A DNA stretch of 39,458 nt from Candidatus Omnitrophota bacterium (lineage in GTDB: Bacteria > Omnitrophota > Gorgyraeia > Zapsychrales > Zapsychraceae), in NCBI GenBank assembly GCA_018062515.1, contig JAGOSC010000023.1, forward strand, positions 1 to 39,458, read 5' to 3'. Positions 31,728-39,458 of the stretch are shown in pieces. Position 1 is the stretch's first letter, and the number at the start of each line of letters is the position of its first letter. The notes beneath the pieces were generated by a model that was not told the origin of the DNA, ran no database searches, and was given only the letters and a program-made list of their open reading frames with translations. Both the position numbers and the translations under genes were made by a program.

Positions 31728-32207
31728 TCATTTATATTTTTCTTTCAATCGTGTAACAATGCTCGGCGGAACAAATGAGGACATATCCGCGCCGAGACTC
31801 GCGGCTTCTTTAATCAATGTCGACGATAAAAAGGAATATCCTTCCGAAGGCATGAGAAATACGGTCTCGAGCTGTTCATCCAAACGGCGATTAGTCAAAG
31901 CCATTTGCAGTTCATACTCAAAATCCGAAATCATTCTTAATCCTCTAACTAAAACATTTATGTTAATCGACCGAGCGAAATCAATAACTAAACCTTTAAA
32001 TTCAACCACTTCAATATTTTTGATATCCTTCGTAACTTCTTTAAGCATCGCGATGCGTTCGGTATTTGAAAACAGTGTTTGTTTCTGCGTATTATGCGCG
32101 ACTCCCACCACCACCTGATCAAAAATCCGGCTAGCTCTCTTAATAATATCAATATGCCCAAACGTGACCGGATCAAAACTTCCGGGATAAAGTGCTTTTT
32201 TACTCAA
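31728..32207 (-). CDS. Phosphopantetheine adenylyltransferase CoaD
   Basis: Fourth step of coenzyme A synthesis: adenylation of 4'-phosphopantetheine. 159 residues, usual length. Nucleotidyl-transferase motif GSFDPVTFGHIDII (H18), RGLRMISDFEYELQMA, and the C-terminal YSFLSSTLIKE motif at 124-134. Overlaps rsmD by eight bases, a common pairing. Supplies the precursor of the phosphopantetheine arms used by the synthase encoded at 11-19 kb. Confidence 0.95.
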   Translation of the reverse strand: MSKKALYPGSFDPVTFGHIDIIKRASRIFDQVVVGVAHNTQKQTLFSNTERIAMLKEVTKDIKNIEVVEFKGLVIDFARSININVLVRGLRMISDFEYELQMALTNRRLDEQLETVFLMPSEGYSFLSSTLIKEAASLGADMSSFVPPSIVTRLKEKYK

Positions 32208-32778
32208 TGCCTTCTCCTGTACTGCTATTCTCTGCTTCTTTTACCTGATAAAAACTCAAGGCTGTTGAGCCATATTTTTTCTGCCTGAAAAGACGAAATC
32301 GGCCGTATTCTTCAGGCAAAATTTCATACTTATCATGCTTAATAACGACCGTCGAAGAGGCGTGTAATATAACATAGCCCTCCAGGGTTTTCAAGGATTT
32401 TTTCCCCAGCTCCCGAGCATAAGGAGGGTCGATAAAAACGATGTCATATTTCTGTTTTTGAAGAGCAATTTGCTTAATAGCCGCAAAAGAATCGGCCTTA
32501 ATCAAGCTGTAAGCCGATATATCCAAATGCCTTAAATTCTTGCTGATCGTATCCGCACATTTGGCGTCTTTTTCCACAAAGGTACAGTGCTTAGCTCCTC
32601 TGGATAAAGCCTCAATCCCAACGGAACCGGATCCGGCAAACAAATCCAAGAAGATGATACCCTCCATATCCTGGCCCAAAATATCAAACAGTGACTTGGC
32701 CACGGCGCTCTGCATTGGCCGTATACCATCGGGCCTGAAAAAATTCCGTCCTTTAAATTGTCCACCGATAATTTTCAT
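32200..32778 (-). CDS. 16S rRNA (guanine966-N2)-methyltransferase RsmD
   Basis: Methylates G966 of 16S rRNA using S-adenosylmethionine. 192 residues from ATG 32778 (MKIIGGQFKGRNF), matching family length. AdoMet motif FLDLFAGSGSVGIEALSRGA, catalytic DPPY in VFIDPPYARE, and RPMQSAVAKSLFDIL. A longer reading from 32904 would pass through the extragenic palindrome and is not accepted. Overlaps coaD. Confidence 0.93.
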   Translation of the reverse strand: MKIIGGQFKGRNFFRPDGIRPMQSAVAKSLFDILGQDMEGIIFLDLFAGSGSVGIEALSRGAKHCTFVEKDAKCADTISKNLRHLDISAYSLIKADSFAAIKQIALQKQKYDIVFIDPPYARELGKKSLKTLEGYVILHASSTVVIKHDKYEILPEEYGRFRLFRQKKYGSTALSFYQVKEAENSSTGEGIE

Positions 32779-32845
32779 TCGACCAGTGTAAATCAATTGC
32801 CCGATAAAAACAAGATCAAAAAAAGGCAACCCGTTATAATAAAAA

Positions 32846-32874
32846 GTAGGGAACGGTTTCAAACCGTTCCCTAC
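32846..32874. repeat. Extragenic palindrome GTAGGGAACGGTTT-C-complement
   Basis: A perfect 14-bp inverted repeat with a one-base centre between the DUF11 gene and rsmD, 20 bases past the DUF11 protein's stop. It resembles a repetitive extragenic palindrome; only one copy is in the window. In RNA it would be a strong hairpin but lacks a uridine tract on the minus strand. Confidence 0.75.
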
Positions 32875-32893
32875 GTATTTTGTCCGAAATAAA

Positions 32894-34552
32894 TTAATAA
32901 ACAAATGTCGATTCAGCCTCTTCCACCGGCTGAGTCAATTCATCACTGGTTAAAGAGACTTTAAAACGAATGTCGCCTTCTTTTTTTCCTTTTAGCTTAA
33001 CCTTCCATGAAACACTTTCTTTAGGCGCAATGGTTGTGACCGCGCGGAATGATAAAACATTTATATCCATCATTCCCATCGTTTCTCCGTCGGAAGAAAT
33101 ATAATCCATGCCATCAAAGCTCGCCGAAATTTTAACATTATTGGCGTCCGCTGTTCCTTGATTCATGACCTTAATAATGTAAATAGCTTCACCGTCAATT
33201 TCGATTGGGTCGACCATGTCGACGACGTCTAATTGTAAAGCGGAAATACCCACCACTTCTGTTTCGGTCGTATCCACGATAGGATCTGAACAGGAAGCTT
33301 GCGCTCCAACCCTCGTCTTAGCAATACCGGGACCGGTCGCCGTTAAAATTAAATCCATTTTTTTTGTTTCAGCTGCTTTTAGCCTGCCAATTTCCCAACC
33401 AACAATATTTCCAACTTCCCGTCCACCTTGAGAAGCGGATTTAAACGCAGTATTTGTGGGCATATCCACCACGACCATTGTTTCCGGTGCGTCGATGTCT
33501 GATGTATTTTTAAGATCGATGGTGTACGCCATGTCGCGTCCAATATACTGTTTATCTTTATTCACGTTTATGTCAATCGTAATGATGGGCTTTCCAATCT
33601 TCGTAGAAACCGCGGCGGCTTGACTGGAAACATACTTTCCTTTAACCGTACCGGAAAATTCAAAATCTCCGGCTTTATCTGCATGGACCATTTCTTTCAA
33701 TATTTTTGATTCTCCGACGGGTAAGAAAAATCTTGGAAACTCGATCACTTGACTTCCTGATTGTGTAGTTATGCCTCTCGGTAATACGCTTTGTACCAGT
33801 AAGTCGGTCAATATAGTGTCGCCAGTATTTGAAATGGTATAGGTGAGTTCAATCTCATCACACATCATTTTCATTTTCGGAGCGTCGATTTTAAGAGCGA
33901 CACTGGGTTGTTGTAAAACTGTTTTGTGGCACAAAGCCGGGAGATCATATAGGACCTGGGCGCAGCACGGAGCGCTATTTTTATCACTAGATTTTCCGAC
34001 GACGGTAATAAGCGCCGCGCCGTGCGGCATAAGAGAACCGATATTCCAGCTGGTGTTGATTCCTTGTCGATTGGAAATGCGCGGTTCTGAACTCATAAGA
34101 ATGTAACTATCCGGAATTTTTTCTAGAACAATAACATTCTCTAAGGTTAAATCCGTCAAATTTTTGACTTGAATGGTATAAGAAAATTCTTGACCAACCA
34201 TACCCTTCGCGGGAAAACGTTTTTCAAGTAAAACGGTACTTGAACTTTCTTTGCCCGTCGGATAAGCAATGGATGTGGTGATATATCCTTCCGGTGTTTC
34301 GGAGGATACAAAATTAACGGTTGGCGTTTCCGGAGTCTCAATGGAATCGGCGTTTCTAAGTAAATCAATTGTTTCCGATGGACTTAGTTCCACCTCATTT
34401 TGATCCATTGTTTCACTGGGATTGAAATCGGAAGTATCCGTATCAGCATATTCCATTTTTGATTCTGAATCGTCCAAATAAGGTTGCGCTTGAGCGATTC
34501 CGGAAGCGGTCAGTCCAGACACAATGATGAATAAAATGACTCGATTAAGCAT
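32894..34552 (-). CDS. Exported DUF11-repeat surface protein
   Basis: A 552-residue exported protein. Signal peptide 1-22 (VILFIIVSGLTASGIAQA). An acidic linker (about 23-110) precedes four or more DUF11/Ig-like beta-sandwich repeats of about 110 residues: FSYTIQVKNLTDLTLENVIV, ELTYTISNTGDTILTDLLV, DMAYTIDLKNTSDIDAPETM, EAIYIIKVMNQGTADANNVK. It resembles OmcB-like/large cysteine-rich or S-layer-type envelope proteins in fold pattern, but with few cysteines. Envelope structure or adhesion is likely; the partner is unknown. It stands between recG and rsmD in the same direction. Confidence 0.85.
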   Translation of the reverse strand: MLNRVILFIIVSGLTASGIAQAQPYLDDSESKMEYADTDTSDFNPSETMDQNEVELSPSETIDLLRNADSIETPETPTVNFVSSETPEGYITTSIAYPTGKESSSTVLLEKRFPAKGMVGQEFSYTIQVKNLTDLTLENVIVLEKIPDSYILMSSEPRISNRQGINTSWNIGSLMPHGAALITVVGKSSDKNSAPCCAQVLYDLPALCHKTVLQQPSVALKIDAPKMKMMCDEIELTYTISNTGDTILTDLLVQSVLPRGITTQSGSQVIEFPRFFLPVGESKILKEMVHADKAGDFEFSGTVKGKYVSSQAAAVSTKIGKPIITIDINVNKDKQYIGRDMAYTIDLKNTSDIDAPETMVVVDMPTNTAFKSASQGGREVGNIVGWEIGRLKAAETKKMDLILTATGPGIAKTRVGAQASCSDPIVDTTETEVVGISALQLDVVDMVDPIEIDGEAIYIIKVMNQGTADANNVKISASFDGMDYISSDGETMGMMDINVLSFRAVTTIAPKESVSWKVKLKGKKEGDIRFKVSLTSDELTQPVEEAESTFVY

Positions 34553-34712
34553 GTTTTTCTACTTATAAGAATATTAATATTTAGTCTCAAAATTTAAAAT
34601 AGACTGTAAATTTACCCTCTAAACCCAGGAATGTCAATACGACAAAGTCGCCCAAACCAGGACATTTCGCTACTTTTAGCCACTTTGTGAATAGAAAAAC
34701 AGACGGCGGGGA

Positions 34713-36866
34713 TTATCCGGCATTAACCATCGCCAAATAGGTCGGGTAGCGGCGGGTGATAATCCGTTTAATGATATGATTTTCCGATTTTTGCAAGGCA
34801 GGGTCATCTAAGGTTAAGGCGATCGCTTCTTTTCTGGCAAGTTCGAGAATATCCATTTGAGTGGCCGGGTTAGCTATTTTTAATTCATTAAGGCCGTGTT
34901 GATGGCGTCCAAAAAATTTCCCCGGGCCCCTTATTTCTAAATCGTATTGAGCAATCTTAAACCCATCTGTGGTCGAACAAACCGCTTCCAGTCTTTGAAT
35001 ACCGTCTGTTTTTGTAGGATCAGAGATAAGCAAACAAAGCGCATCATGTTTTCCTCGACCAATGCGTCCACGCATTTGATGAAGCTGGGCTAAACCAAAT
35101 CTCTCAGCATGCTCAATAACCATCACATTCGCATTAGGAACATCCACTCCTACCTCAAGAACGGTGGTAGCGACGAGAATATCGATCTTATGCGCTTTAA
35201 AATCCTTCATAACCTTTTCTGTTTCCTCCCGATTCAATTGGCCATGAACCAGGCCGACACGCTTATCTTTGAACAGAACTGTTTTAAAATGTTTGTACAT
35301 TTTCTGCGCCGCTTTCAAATGTGTTACCTTAAATTTCTCATCTAAAAGTTGATCATATTTATGTTCATCAATATCGCTCTGAAGGTCGTCTTGTTTTGAT
35401 TCTTCAATGATCGGATAGACCACATAAGCTTGCCGCCCCTCATTTACCTTTTGCCGTATCATTTCATAAACAGCCGGCGCATTTTCATGCGAAAAAAGTT
35501 TAGTCGTCACTTTTCCTCGTCCTGGAGGAATCTCATCAATCGTCGAGATATCAAGATCTCCGTACAGCGTAATGCACAATGTTCGAGGAATGGGTGTCGC
35601 GGTCATAATCAGCGTATGCGGATTATTTCCTTTTTCCGCTAATAAAGCGCGCTGGCGCACACCAAATTTATGCTGCTCATCGATGACCACAAAACTTAAA
35701 TTCTTAAAAGTCACGTCGTCGGTAATTAACGCGTGTGTTCCAATGACAAAATCAATTTTCCCGGCCGCAATATCTTCTAAAATTTTGTCGCGTTCTTTTT
35801 TATTTAGGCCGCTGACCAATAAGGCGATCTTCGTCGATCGAAATGGGCTTCCTTTAAGAAATTGAGTCATATTTTCAAAATGCTGACGGGCGAGAATTTC
35901 CGTCGGAGCCATGAGCGCGGCTTGAAATCCATTTTCAACCGCCGCTAAACACCCAAACAAAGCGACAATGGTTTTTCCGCTTCCGACATCTCCCTGCAGC
36001 AGCCTTAACATGGGCGTATTTTTCTGCATGTCTGTTTTGATTTCACGAATAACTTTTTTCTGCGCTTTAGTCAATTCAAACGGAAATGCGTCAATATATT
36101 TAAGGCTGAAAGAATCCGTGATGGTGTGAACAATTCCTTCTTTTCTTGTCAGACTCAGCCGACGGAGAATCACGGATATTTGAAAGAAATAAAATTCTTC
36201 GAACGAAATTCGCTTGATCGCTTCTTCCTGCTGTTCTAAATCTTCAGGAAAATGAATACTATTAATGCTCCGCTTAATATTAGATAATTTTAATTTATTT
36301 CTTAAAATGACAGGAAGCTCGTCTTCAAGCTGGGCCCCAAATTTTTCCAGACAATTTTTCATCACCTTACGAATGTAACGTTGCGTCATGCCCTTGGTTA
36401 GCGGGTAGATCGGGACAATACGTTTGAGACTTAGCGATTCATCTTCCTCGGATTCAATAATTTCATATTCCGGAGAAATCATCTGTAAACGATTTTTGTA
36501 AACGTCAACTTTTCCATGACAAACAACTTTTTTCCCGTCTTTAAAATAATTTTGAAGATACGGCTGATTAAACCAAACACAAAATAGACGCCCGGAACCA
36601 TCATCGAGTACAATTTCGGTGACTTGTTTTTTTGTGTACCAACTTTTCCGCGCGGCATATTCTTTAACGGTACCGATGATCGTTTGCGATTCACCGACTT
36701 GGATTTGTGCAATCGGGGTTATATTTCGTCGATCTTCATAGCGACGAGGAAATAAATAAAAAAGATCTTCAATGGACTCGACCCCTAAATTCATAAATAA
36801 TTTTTTGCGAGCGGGACCAACACCTTTAACGAATTGAATGGAAGTGTCTTGAAGAGAATGAATCAT
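34713..36866 (-). CDS. ATP-dependent DNA helicase RecG
   Basis: Branch-migration helicase that reverses stalled forks and processes Holliday junctions. 717 residues, normal length. N-terminal helical and wedge/OB domain (VKGVGPARKKLFMNLGV; ITPIAQIQVGESQTI), Walker A GDVGSGKT at 292-299, DEQH box at 396-399 (VVIDEQHKFGVRQR), TATPIPRTL, GLVHGQLNREE, TTVLEVGVDVPNA and QMRGRIGRG, and the C-terminal RecG motif PGKFFGRHQHGL. The nonamer array reaches up to the start codon, so no Shine-Dalgarno sequence is present. Confidence 0.96.
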   Translation of the reverse strand: MIHSLQDTSIQFVKGVGPARKKLFMNLGVESIEDLFYLFPRRYEDRRNITPIAQIQVGESQTIIGTVKEYAARKSWYTKKQVTEIVLDDGSGRLFCVWFNQPYLQNYFKDGKKVVCHGKVDVYKNRLQMISPEYEIIESEEDESLSLKRIVPIYPLTKGMTQRYIRKVMKNCLEKFGAQLEDELPVILRNKLKLSNIKRSINSIHFPEDLEQQEEAIKRISFEEFYFFQISVILRRLSLTRKEGIVHTITDSFSLKYIDAFPFELTKAQKKVIREIKTDMQKNTPMLRLLQGDVGSGKTIVALFGCLAAVENGFQAALMAPTEILARQHFENMTQFLKGSPFRSTKIALLVSGLNKKERDKILEDIAAGKIDFVIGTHALITDDVTFKNLSFVVIDEQHKFGVRQRALLAEKGNNPHTLIMTATPIPRTLCITLYGDLDISTIDEIPPGRGKVTTKLFSHENAPAVYEMIRQKVNEGRQAYVVYPIIEESKQDDLQSDIDEHKYDQLLDEKFKVTHLKAAQKMYKHFKTVLFKDKRVGLVHGQLNREETEKVMKDFKAHKIDILVATTVLEVGVDVPNANVMVIEHAERFGLAQLHQMRGRIGRGKHDALCLLISDPTKTDGIQRLEAVCSTTDGFKIAQYDLEIRGPGKFFGRHQHGLNELKIANPATQMDILELARKEAIALTLDDPALQKSENHIIKRIITRRYPTYLAMVNAG

Positions 36867-36867
36867 G

Positions 36868-36936
36868 GGGTTTGTTGTGTTCTTTGAGTTGATTGAGTTT
36901 GTGAGTTCTTTGGGTTTATTGCGTTCGTTGAATCAT
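36868..36936. repeat. Nonamer array (family B) abutting the recG start
   Basis: G/T-rich on the plus strand (TTTGAGTTGATTGAG-like units), A/C-rich in the sense of recG. It is the partner arm of 37036-37101; a factor-independent terminator lies between the two arms. Confidence 0.8.
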
Positions 36937-36970
36937 ATATATTAACACTGGATTCCCATTTTTATAAAAC

Positions 36971-36999
36971 AAAAAAGACAAGGAATAAATCCTTGTCTT
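36971..36999 (-). terminator. Factor-independent terminator of the Minf_1886-type gene
   Basis: Stem AAGACAAGGA/TCCTTGTCTT (10 bp) with a 5-base loop, followed on the minus strand by a run of T (complement of 36971-36976) and more T-rich sequence. It lies between the two nonamer arms. Confidence 0.8.
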
Positions 37000-37035
37000 C
37001 TTAAAAACTTTTACTTCGTGAGATTGTCGGTTCAA

Positions 37036-37101
37036 TTATCCCAACCAACTCAATAAACTCTATAACCCAATCAACCCTACAACTCAATCAACTCAAACCG
37101 A
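37036..37101. repeat. Nonamer array (family B) behind the Minf_1886-type gene
   Basis: A/C-rich on the plus strand; in gene sense G/T-rich and beginning inside the last codons (CGTTCGGTT then TGA), so the C-terminal RSV is partly array-encoded. Confidence 0.8.
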
Positions 37102-37491
37102 ACGCATTCGGCTGATTTTCTTTTCTAAAATTTTTCTATATCCACGGTCAAAGACTTCTTCAAAATCATATGCATCCCGGAAATGTTCAATACGATCATC
37201 TTCCGTCTTACTCAACACCTTCTTTTCAACCAAATTAAATACAATATGTCCAAAGTCTTCGGTGGCCTGGATTCCCCAATATTTCAGCACACTTAAAGTC
37301 ATGGGACCGTACTTCTCCATTAACAAATCCTTCATACCCTTAAGCATATCTTCACCAGTGACATGTTTCGCGCACTTAAATCTTTTTTGTGTATAGGTCA
37401 ACGCCTCCATGACAAACTCATAGGCATCAATTTTATAGCGAGAATCTTGCTCGCAAATCTGATCAATAATATTATTAAAATCTGTTTCCAT
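37093..37491 (-). CDS. Minf_1886-type conserved protein
   Basis: 132 residues, matching the uncharacterised Minf_1886 family, known mainly from PVC and related phyla. Seen: INNIDQ-like N-terminal helix (FNNIIDQICEQDSRYKIDAY), then EFVMEALTYTQKRF and HVTGEDMLKGMKDLLMEKYG, and WGIQATEDFGHIVFNLVEKK. Soluble and helical; function unknown. The family suits an Omnitrophota-like host. It probably lies upstream of recG, but a terminator separates them. Confidence 0.85.
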   Translation of the reverse strand: METDFNNIIDQICEQDSRYKIDAYEFVMEALTYTQKRFKCAKHVTGEDMLKGMKDLLMEKYGPMTLSVLKYWGIQATEDFGHIVFNLVEKKVLSKTEDDRIEHFRDAYDFEEVFDRGYRKILEKKISRMRSV

Positions 37492-37604
37492 ATTTGAAGT
37501 ATAATATCATACAGTTTAATCCAAATTCAAAAGGTTTTTTAAAAAAATTTTTCTAAATGTGTTATATTTGAACACATTGAAAATTTACAAAATTTAAACA
37601 GGCC

Positions 37605-38096
37605 ATGAAGACAAACACAATCTTAAATAATAAACCACATTGGATTTGGAAAATTTATTTAGTCTGCTTATTTTTTGCAGCGTATAGAAAACTGATTATT
37701 TTTTTCCAACCTAACACACAAATCAATGATTACTTTATCATACTGGTCGCCTTCGACTATCTTTTCTATATCAATTATTTTTATAATACGATTCAGATCT
37801 ATTTTAATCTATTCCAATGCGTACCACTATTCTTGTTTATCTATCAGCGACCAGCCAAGCATATTCATATGTGGAGAATTTTATTTATCTTGAAAATTAT
37901 TTTTGATATTATCGGAAATTCTTTCGTTCTTAATGAATATCAAGCTATTTATTATGAAAGCGGTTGGCTTGCGCTTCTCACCATTTTCTTCTTTTCAACA
38001 GCCTTCTATCTACCCTCCACATTAGTTTGGTTTTTATATGCATTCAAAGAAGAATATTTATTTGCTTTTCAAAAAGAATCCCAAAAGAAAAGCTAA
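37605..38096 (+). CDS. Integral membrane protein of unknown function
   Basis: A 163-residue protein that I do not recognise. About four membrane helices: 13-28 (HWIWKIYLVCLFFAAY), 42-75, 90-110 (WRILFILKIIFDIIG) and 121-147 (LALLTIFFFSTAFYLPSTLVW). Rich in Phe, Tyr and Ile; AT-rich codons, stronger than in the housekeeping genes nearby, which suggests an accessory gene. No clear Shine-Dalgarno sequence. Followed after 58 bases by another small membrane protein in the same direction. Confidence 0.6.
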   Translation: MKTNTILNNKPHWIWKIYLVCLFFAAYRKLIIFFQPNTQINDYFIILVAFDYLFYINYFYNTIQIYFNLFQCVPLFLFIYQRPAKHIHMWRILFILKIIFDIIGNSFVLNEYQAIYYESGWLALLTIFFFSTAFYLPSTLVWFLYAFKEEYLFAFQKESQKKS

Positions 38097-38154
38097 GAAT
38101 TACTCTTTATGATTTCTGTTTAGCTTATTCAGTGAATTGTGATAGTATGCAGGC

Positions 38155-38529
38155 ATGAGTACTTTCTTTTCTTTGCTTTATCTCATAATTACTATTACCC
38201 CGATTCTACTTTCATCATTTCTGCCTTTGTGGTATTTGCTAGAACTTTCCTTTAAAATTAAACGGATTAAAAGCATTGGAATCGCTTTTCTCTTATCACT
38301 GATTTCTAACCTTTTGCTGTGGTATTTTAACCATACTGGATTTCAAAATTCTTATCACAAATTTTATGAGGCAATTGCTGTTTTATTGTGGCTTAGTATA
38401 TACACCCACTTCTTCATAAATAAATTTAAAAATGCAAAAACGAGCATCGGTCGAATACTGTTTATGGTGTTAATCCTCGCCCCTTTCATAAGTCTAATAT
38501 TATTTCATTTCATAAATTTATTTTTTTAG
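38155..38529 (+). CDS. Small integral membrane protein of unknown function
   Basis: 124 residues with four predicted helices (about 5-30, 40-57, 69-88, 99-122). GCAGG lies just before the ATG. Similar composition to the preceding gene, so they may work together. No recognised family; it ends about 90 bases from the rRNA genes, convergent with them. Confidence 0.55.
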   Translation: MSTFFSLLYLIITITPILLSSFLPLWYLLELSFKIKRIKSIGIAFLLSLISNLLLWYFNHTGFQNSYHKFYEAIAVLLWLSIYTHFFINKFKNAKTSIGRILFMVLILAPFISLILFHFINLFF

Positions 38530-38576
38530 TCCAACCACCATTTATAAAGAATCAATCTTTCAACATTAATTCCATT

Positions 38577-38612
38577 AAATAAAAAAACCCCGCTCCATTT
38601 CTGAAGCGGGGT
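38577..38612 (-). terminator. rRNA operon terminator
   Basis: Stem ACCCCGCT/AGCGGGGT (38587-38594 with 38605-38612) followed on the minus strand by seven T, ten bases after the 5S 3' end. Confidence 0.9.
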
Positions 38613-38622
38613 TGATATTAAA

Positions 38623-38736
38623 CCGGTGACTTTCTACTCTCCCATAGCCTTGCGACTAAAGTACCATCGACCTCGTAGGGCTTAACTTCCGTATTCGGAA
38701 TGGGAACGGGTGTTGCCCCTACAGTATAACCACCGG
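38623..38736 (-). rRNA. 5S ribosomal RNA
   Basis: About 114 bases; ends CCGGTGGTTA and CACCGG pair as helix I; internal CCATTCCGAATACGGAAGTT (loop B/C) and GGGAGAGTAG are characteristic. Downstream of 23S and followed by a terminator. Confidence 0.93.
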
Positions 38737-38830
38737 AAAGGTGTTGTGTTCTGATCATAAACAAGAACACTGAAATGTTTGACAACTATGTGATGGTATA
38801 AAGAATAATATCTTTTAGTATAAGGCGATA

Positions 38831-38874
38831 GTGATAAGAGAAGCTGATAATAAATTATCAATCTCTCTTATCAC
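38831..38874 (-). other. Hairpin in the 23S-5S spacer
   Basis: Stem GTGATAAGAGA/TCTCTTATCAC with an inner stem TGATAAT/ATTATCA. Likely an rRNA-precursor processing stem (RNase III type); inference. Confidence 0.55.
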
Positions 38875-38888
38875 CTGCCATTATATAA

Positions 38889-39458
38889 AAGGTCAAGCGT
38901 TCGGCTTATTAGTACCGCTTAGCTGAAACCATTTCTGGTCTTACACACGCGGCCTATCAACCTCGTAGTCTACAAGGAGCCTGTCGTCTTACGACCACGA
39001 TACCTAATCTTGGGGGGGGCTTCGCGCTTATATGCTTTCAGCGCTTATCCCTTCCAAACGTGGCTACCCAGCCATTACCCTTGGCAGGATAACTGGAACA
39101 CCAGAGGTTTGTCTCTCTCGGTCCTCTCGTACTAAAGAGAGCTCCCCTTCAAGTATCGAACGCCCACACCAGATAGAGACCGAACTGTCTCACGACGTTC
39201 TAAACCCAGCTCACGTACCGTTTTAACCGGCGAACAGCCGGACCCTTGGGACCTTGTCCAGCCCCAGGATACGATGAGCCGACATCGAGGTGCCAAACAG
39301 CGTTGTCGATATGAACTCTCGAACGCTATCAGCCTGTTATCCCCGGAGTACCTATTGTCCGTTGAGCGATGGCAATCCCATAATCTACCACCGGATCACT
39401 AGGTCCTAGTTTCCTATCTGCTCGTCCTGTCGGACTCGCAGTTAAGCTCCCATATGCC
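38889..39458 (-). rRNA. 23S ribosomal RNA, 3' part
   Basis: The last about 570 bases of 23S rRNA, cut by the window end. The sarcin-ricin region (AGTACGAGAGGACC on the minus strand, 39122-39135) and the 3' end GAACGCTTGACCTT are recognisable. Homopolymer of eight G (plus strand) at about 39012-39019. Confidence 0.95.

Noticed and set aside
32779..32904. 42-residue N-terminal extension of RsmD
   Set aside because: It would translate through the 29-base extragenic palindrome, and family members start at the MKIIGGQFKG methionine.
1..39458. Prophage or transposase gene
   Set aside because: No capsid, integrase or DDE/HUH transposase protein was recognised anywhere in the window.

Overview
The window is AT-rich bacterial chromosome from a Gram-negative (diderm) organism. 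Evidence for an outer membrane includes secreted beta-propeller and DUF11 surface proteins and an Rhs/YD wall-type protein. My best guess is Candidatus Omnitrophota (OP3) or a close PVC-side relative. I infer this from the mix of a Minf_1886-type protein, an XRE-cupin regulator, 7TM histidine kinases, dispersed S23 four-helix-bundle genes and the recG-DUF11-rsmD-coaD-yceD-rpmF-plsX-fabH-fabD order; no ribosomal phylogeny could be run.

Layout. (1) 1-3.3 kb: a beta-propeller outer-membrane-type protein and its small upstream partner on the minus strand, divergent from an XRE-cupin regulator; an S23-family gene follows the propeller gene. (2) 3.3-11.5 kb: a second S23 gene, then a signalling island: CheY-like receiver plus two tandem 7TM histidine kinases (+), converging on a third 7TM/GAF histidine kinase, a receiver and a GAF/HD-GYP protein (-). 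(3) 11.5-19.0 kb: one 2496-residue polyketide synthase with the enediyne-type order KS-AT-ACP-KR-DH-PPTase. It also carries an N-terminal XRE-like HTH and two C-terminal hotdog (CalE7/SgcE10-like) domains. It has its own sigma70-like promoter and is followed after a few bases by the histidine kinase, so synthase and signalling genes probably form one transcription unit. (4) 19.2-27.6 kb: an SPFH protein, a HEPN protein, several orphan small genes resembling toxin-immunity genes, and a 1535-residue Rhs/YD protein with a C39-like front end. Two copies of a roughly 230-nt structured repeat lie among them. (5) 27.8-37.5 kb: conserved housekeeping genes, all minus: fabD, fabH, plsX, rpmF, yceD, coaD, rsmD, a DUF11 protein, recG and a Minf_1886 protein. 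(6) 37.6-39.5 kb: two small membrane proteins (+), then 5S rRNA and the 3' part of 23S rRNA (-).

Two families of short-period arrays (about 9 bp and about 7 bp) run through the window. They tend to begin at or inside the stop codons of genes and are usually arranged as G/T-rich and A/C-rich inverted arms, so their transcripts should fold into long imperfect hairpins. Both S23-family genes in the window lie inside such arrays, one in each family. This resembles the way S23 genes are carried in hairpin intervening sequences of 23S rRNA, but here it is at the 3' ends of protein genes. I regard this, the HTH-PKS-hotdog fusion, and the two-copy structured RNA-like repeat as the most novel content.
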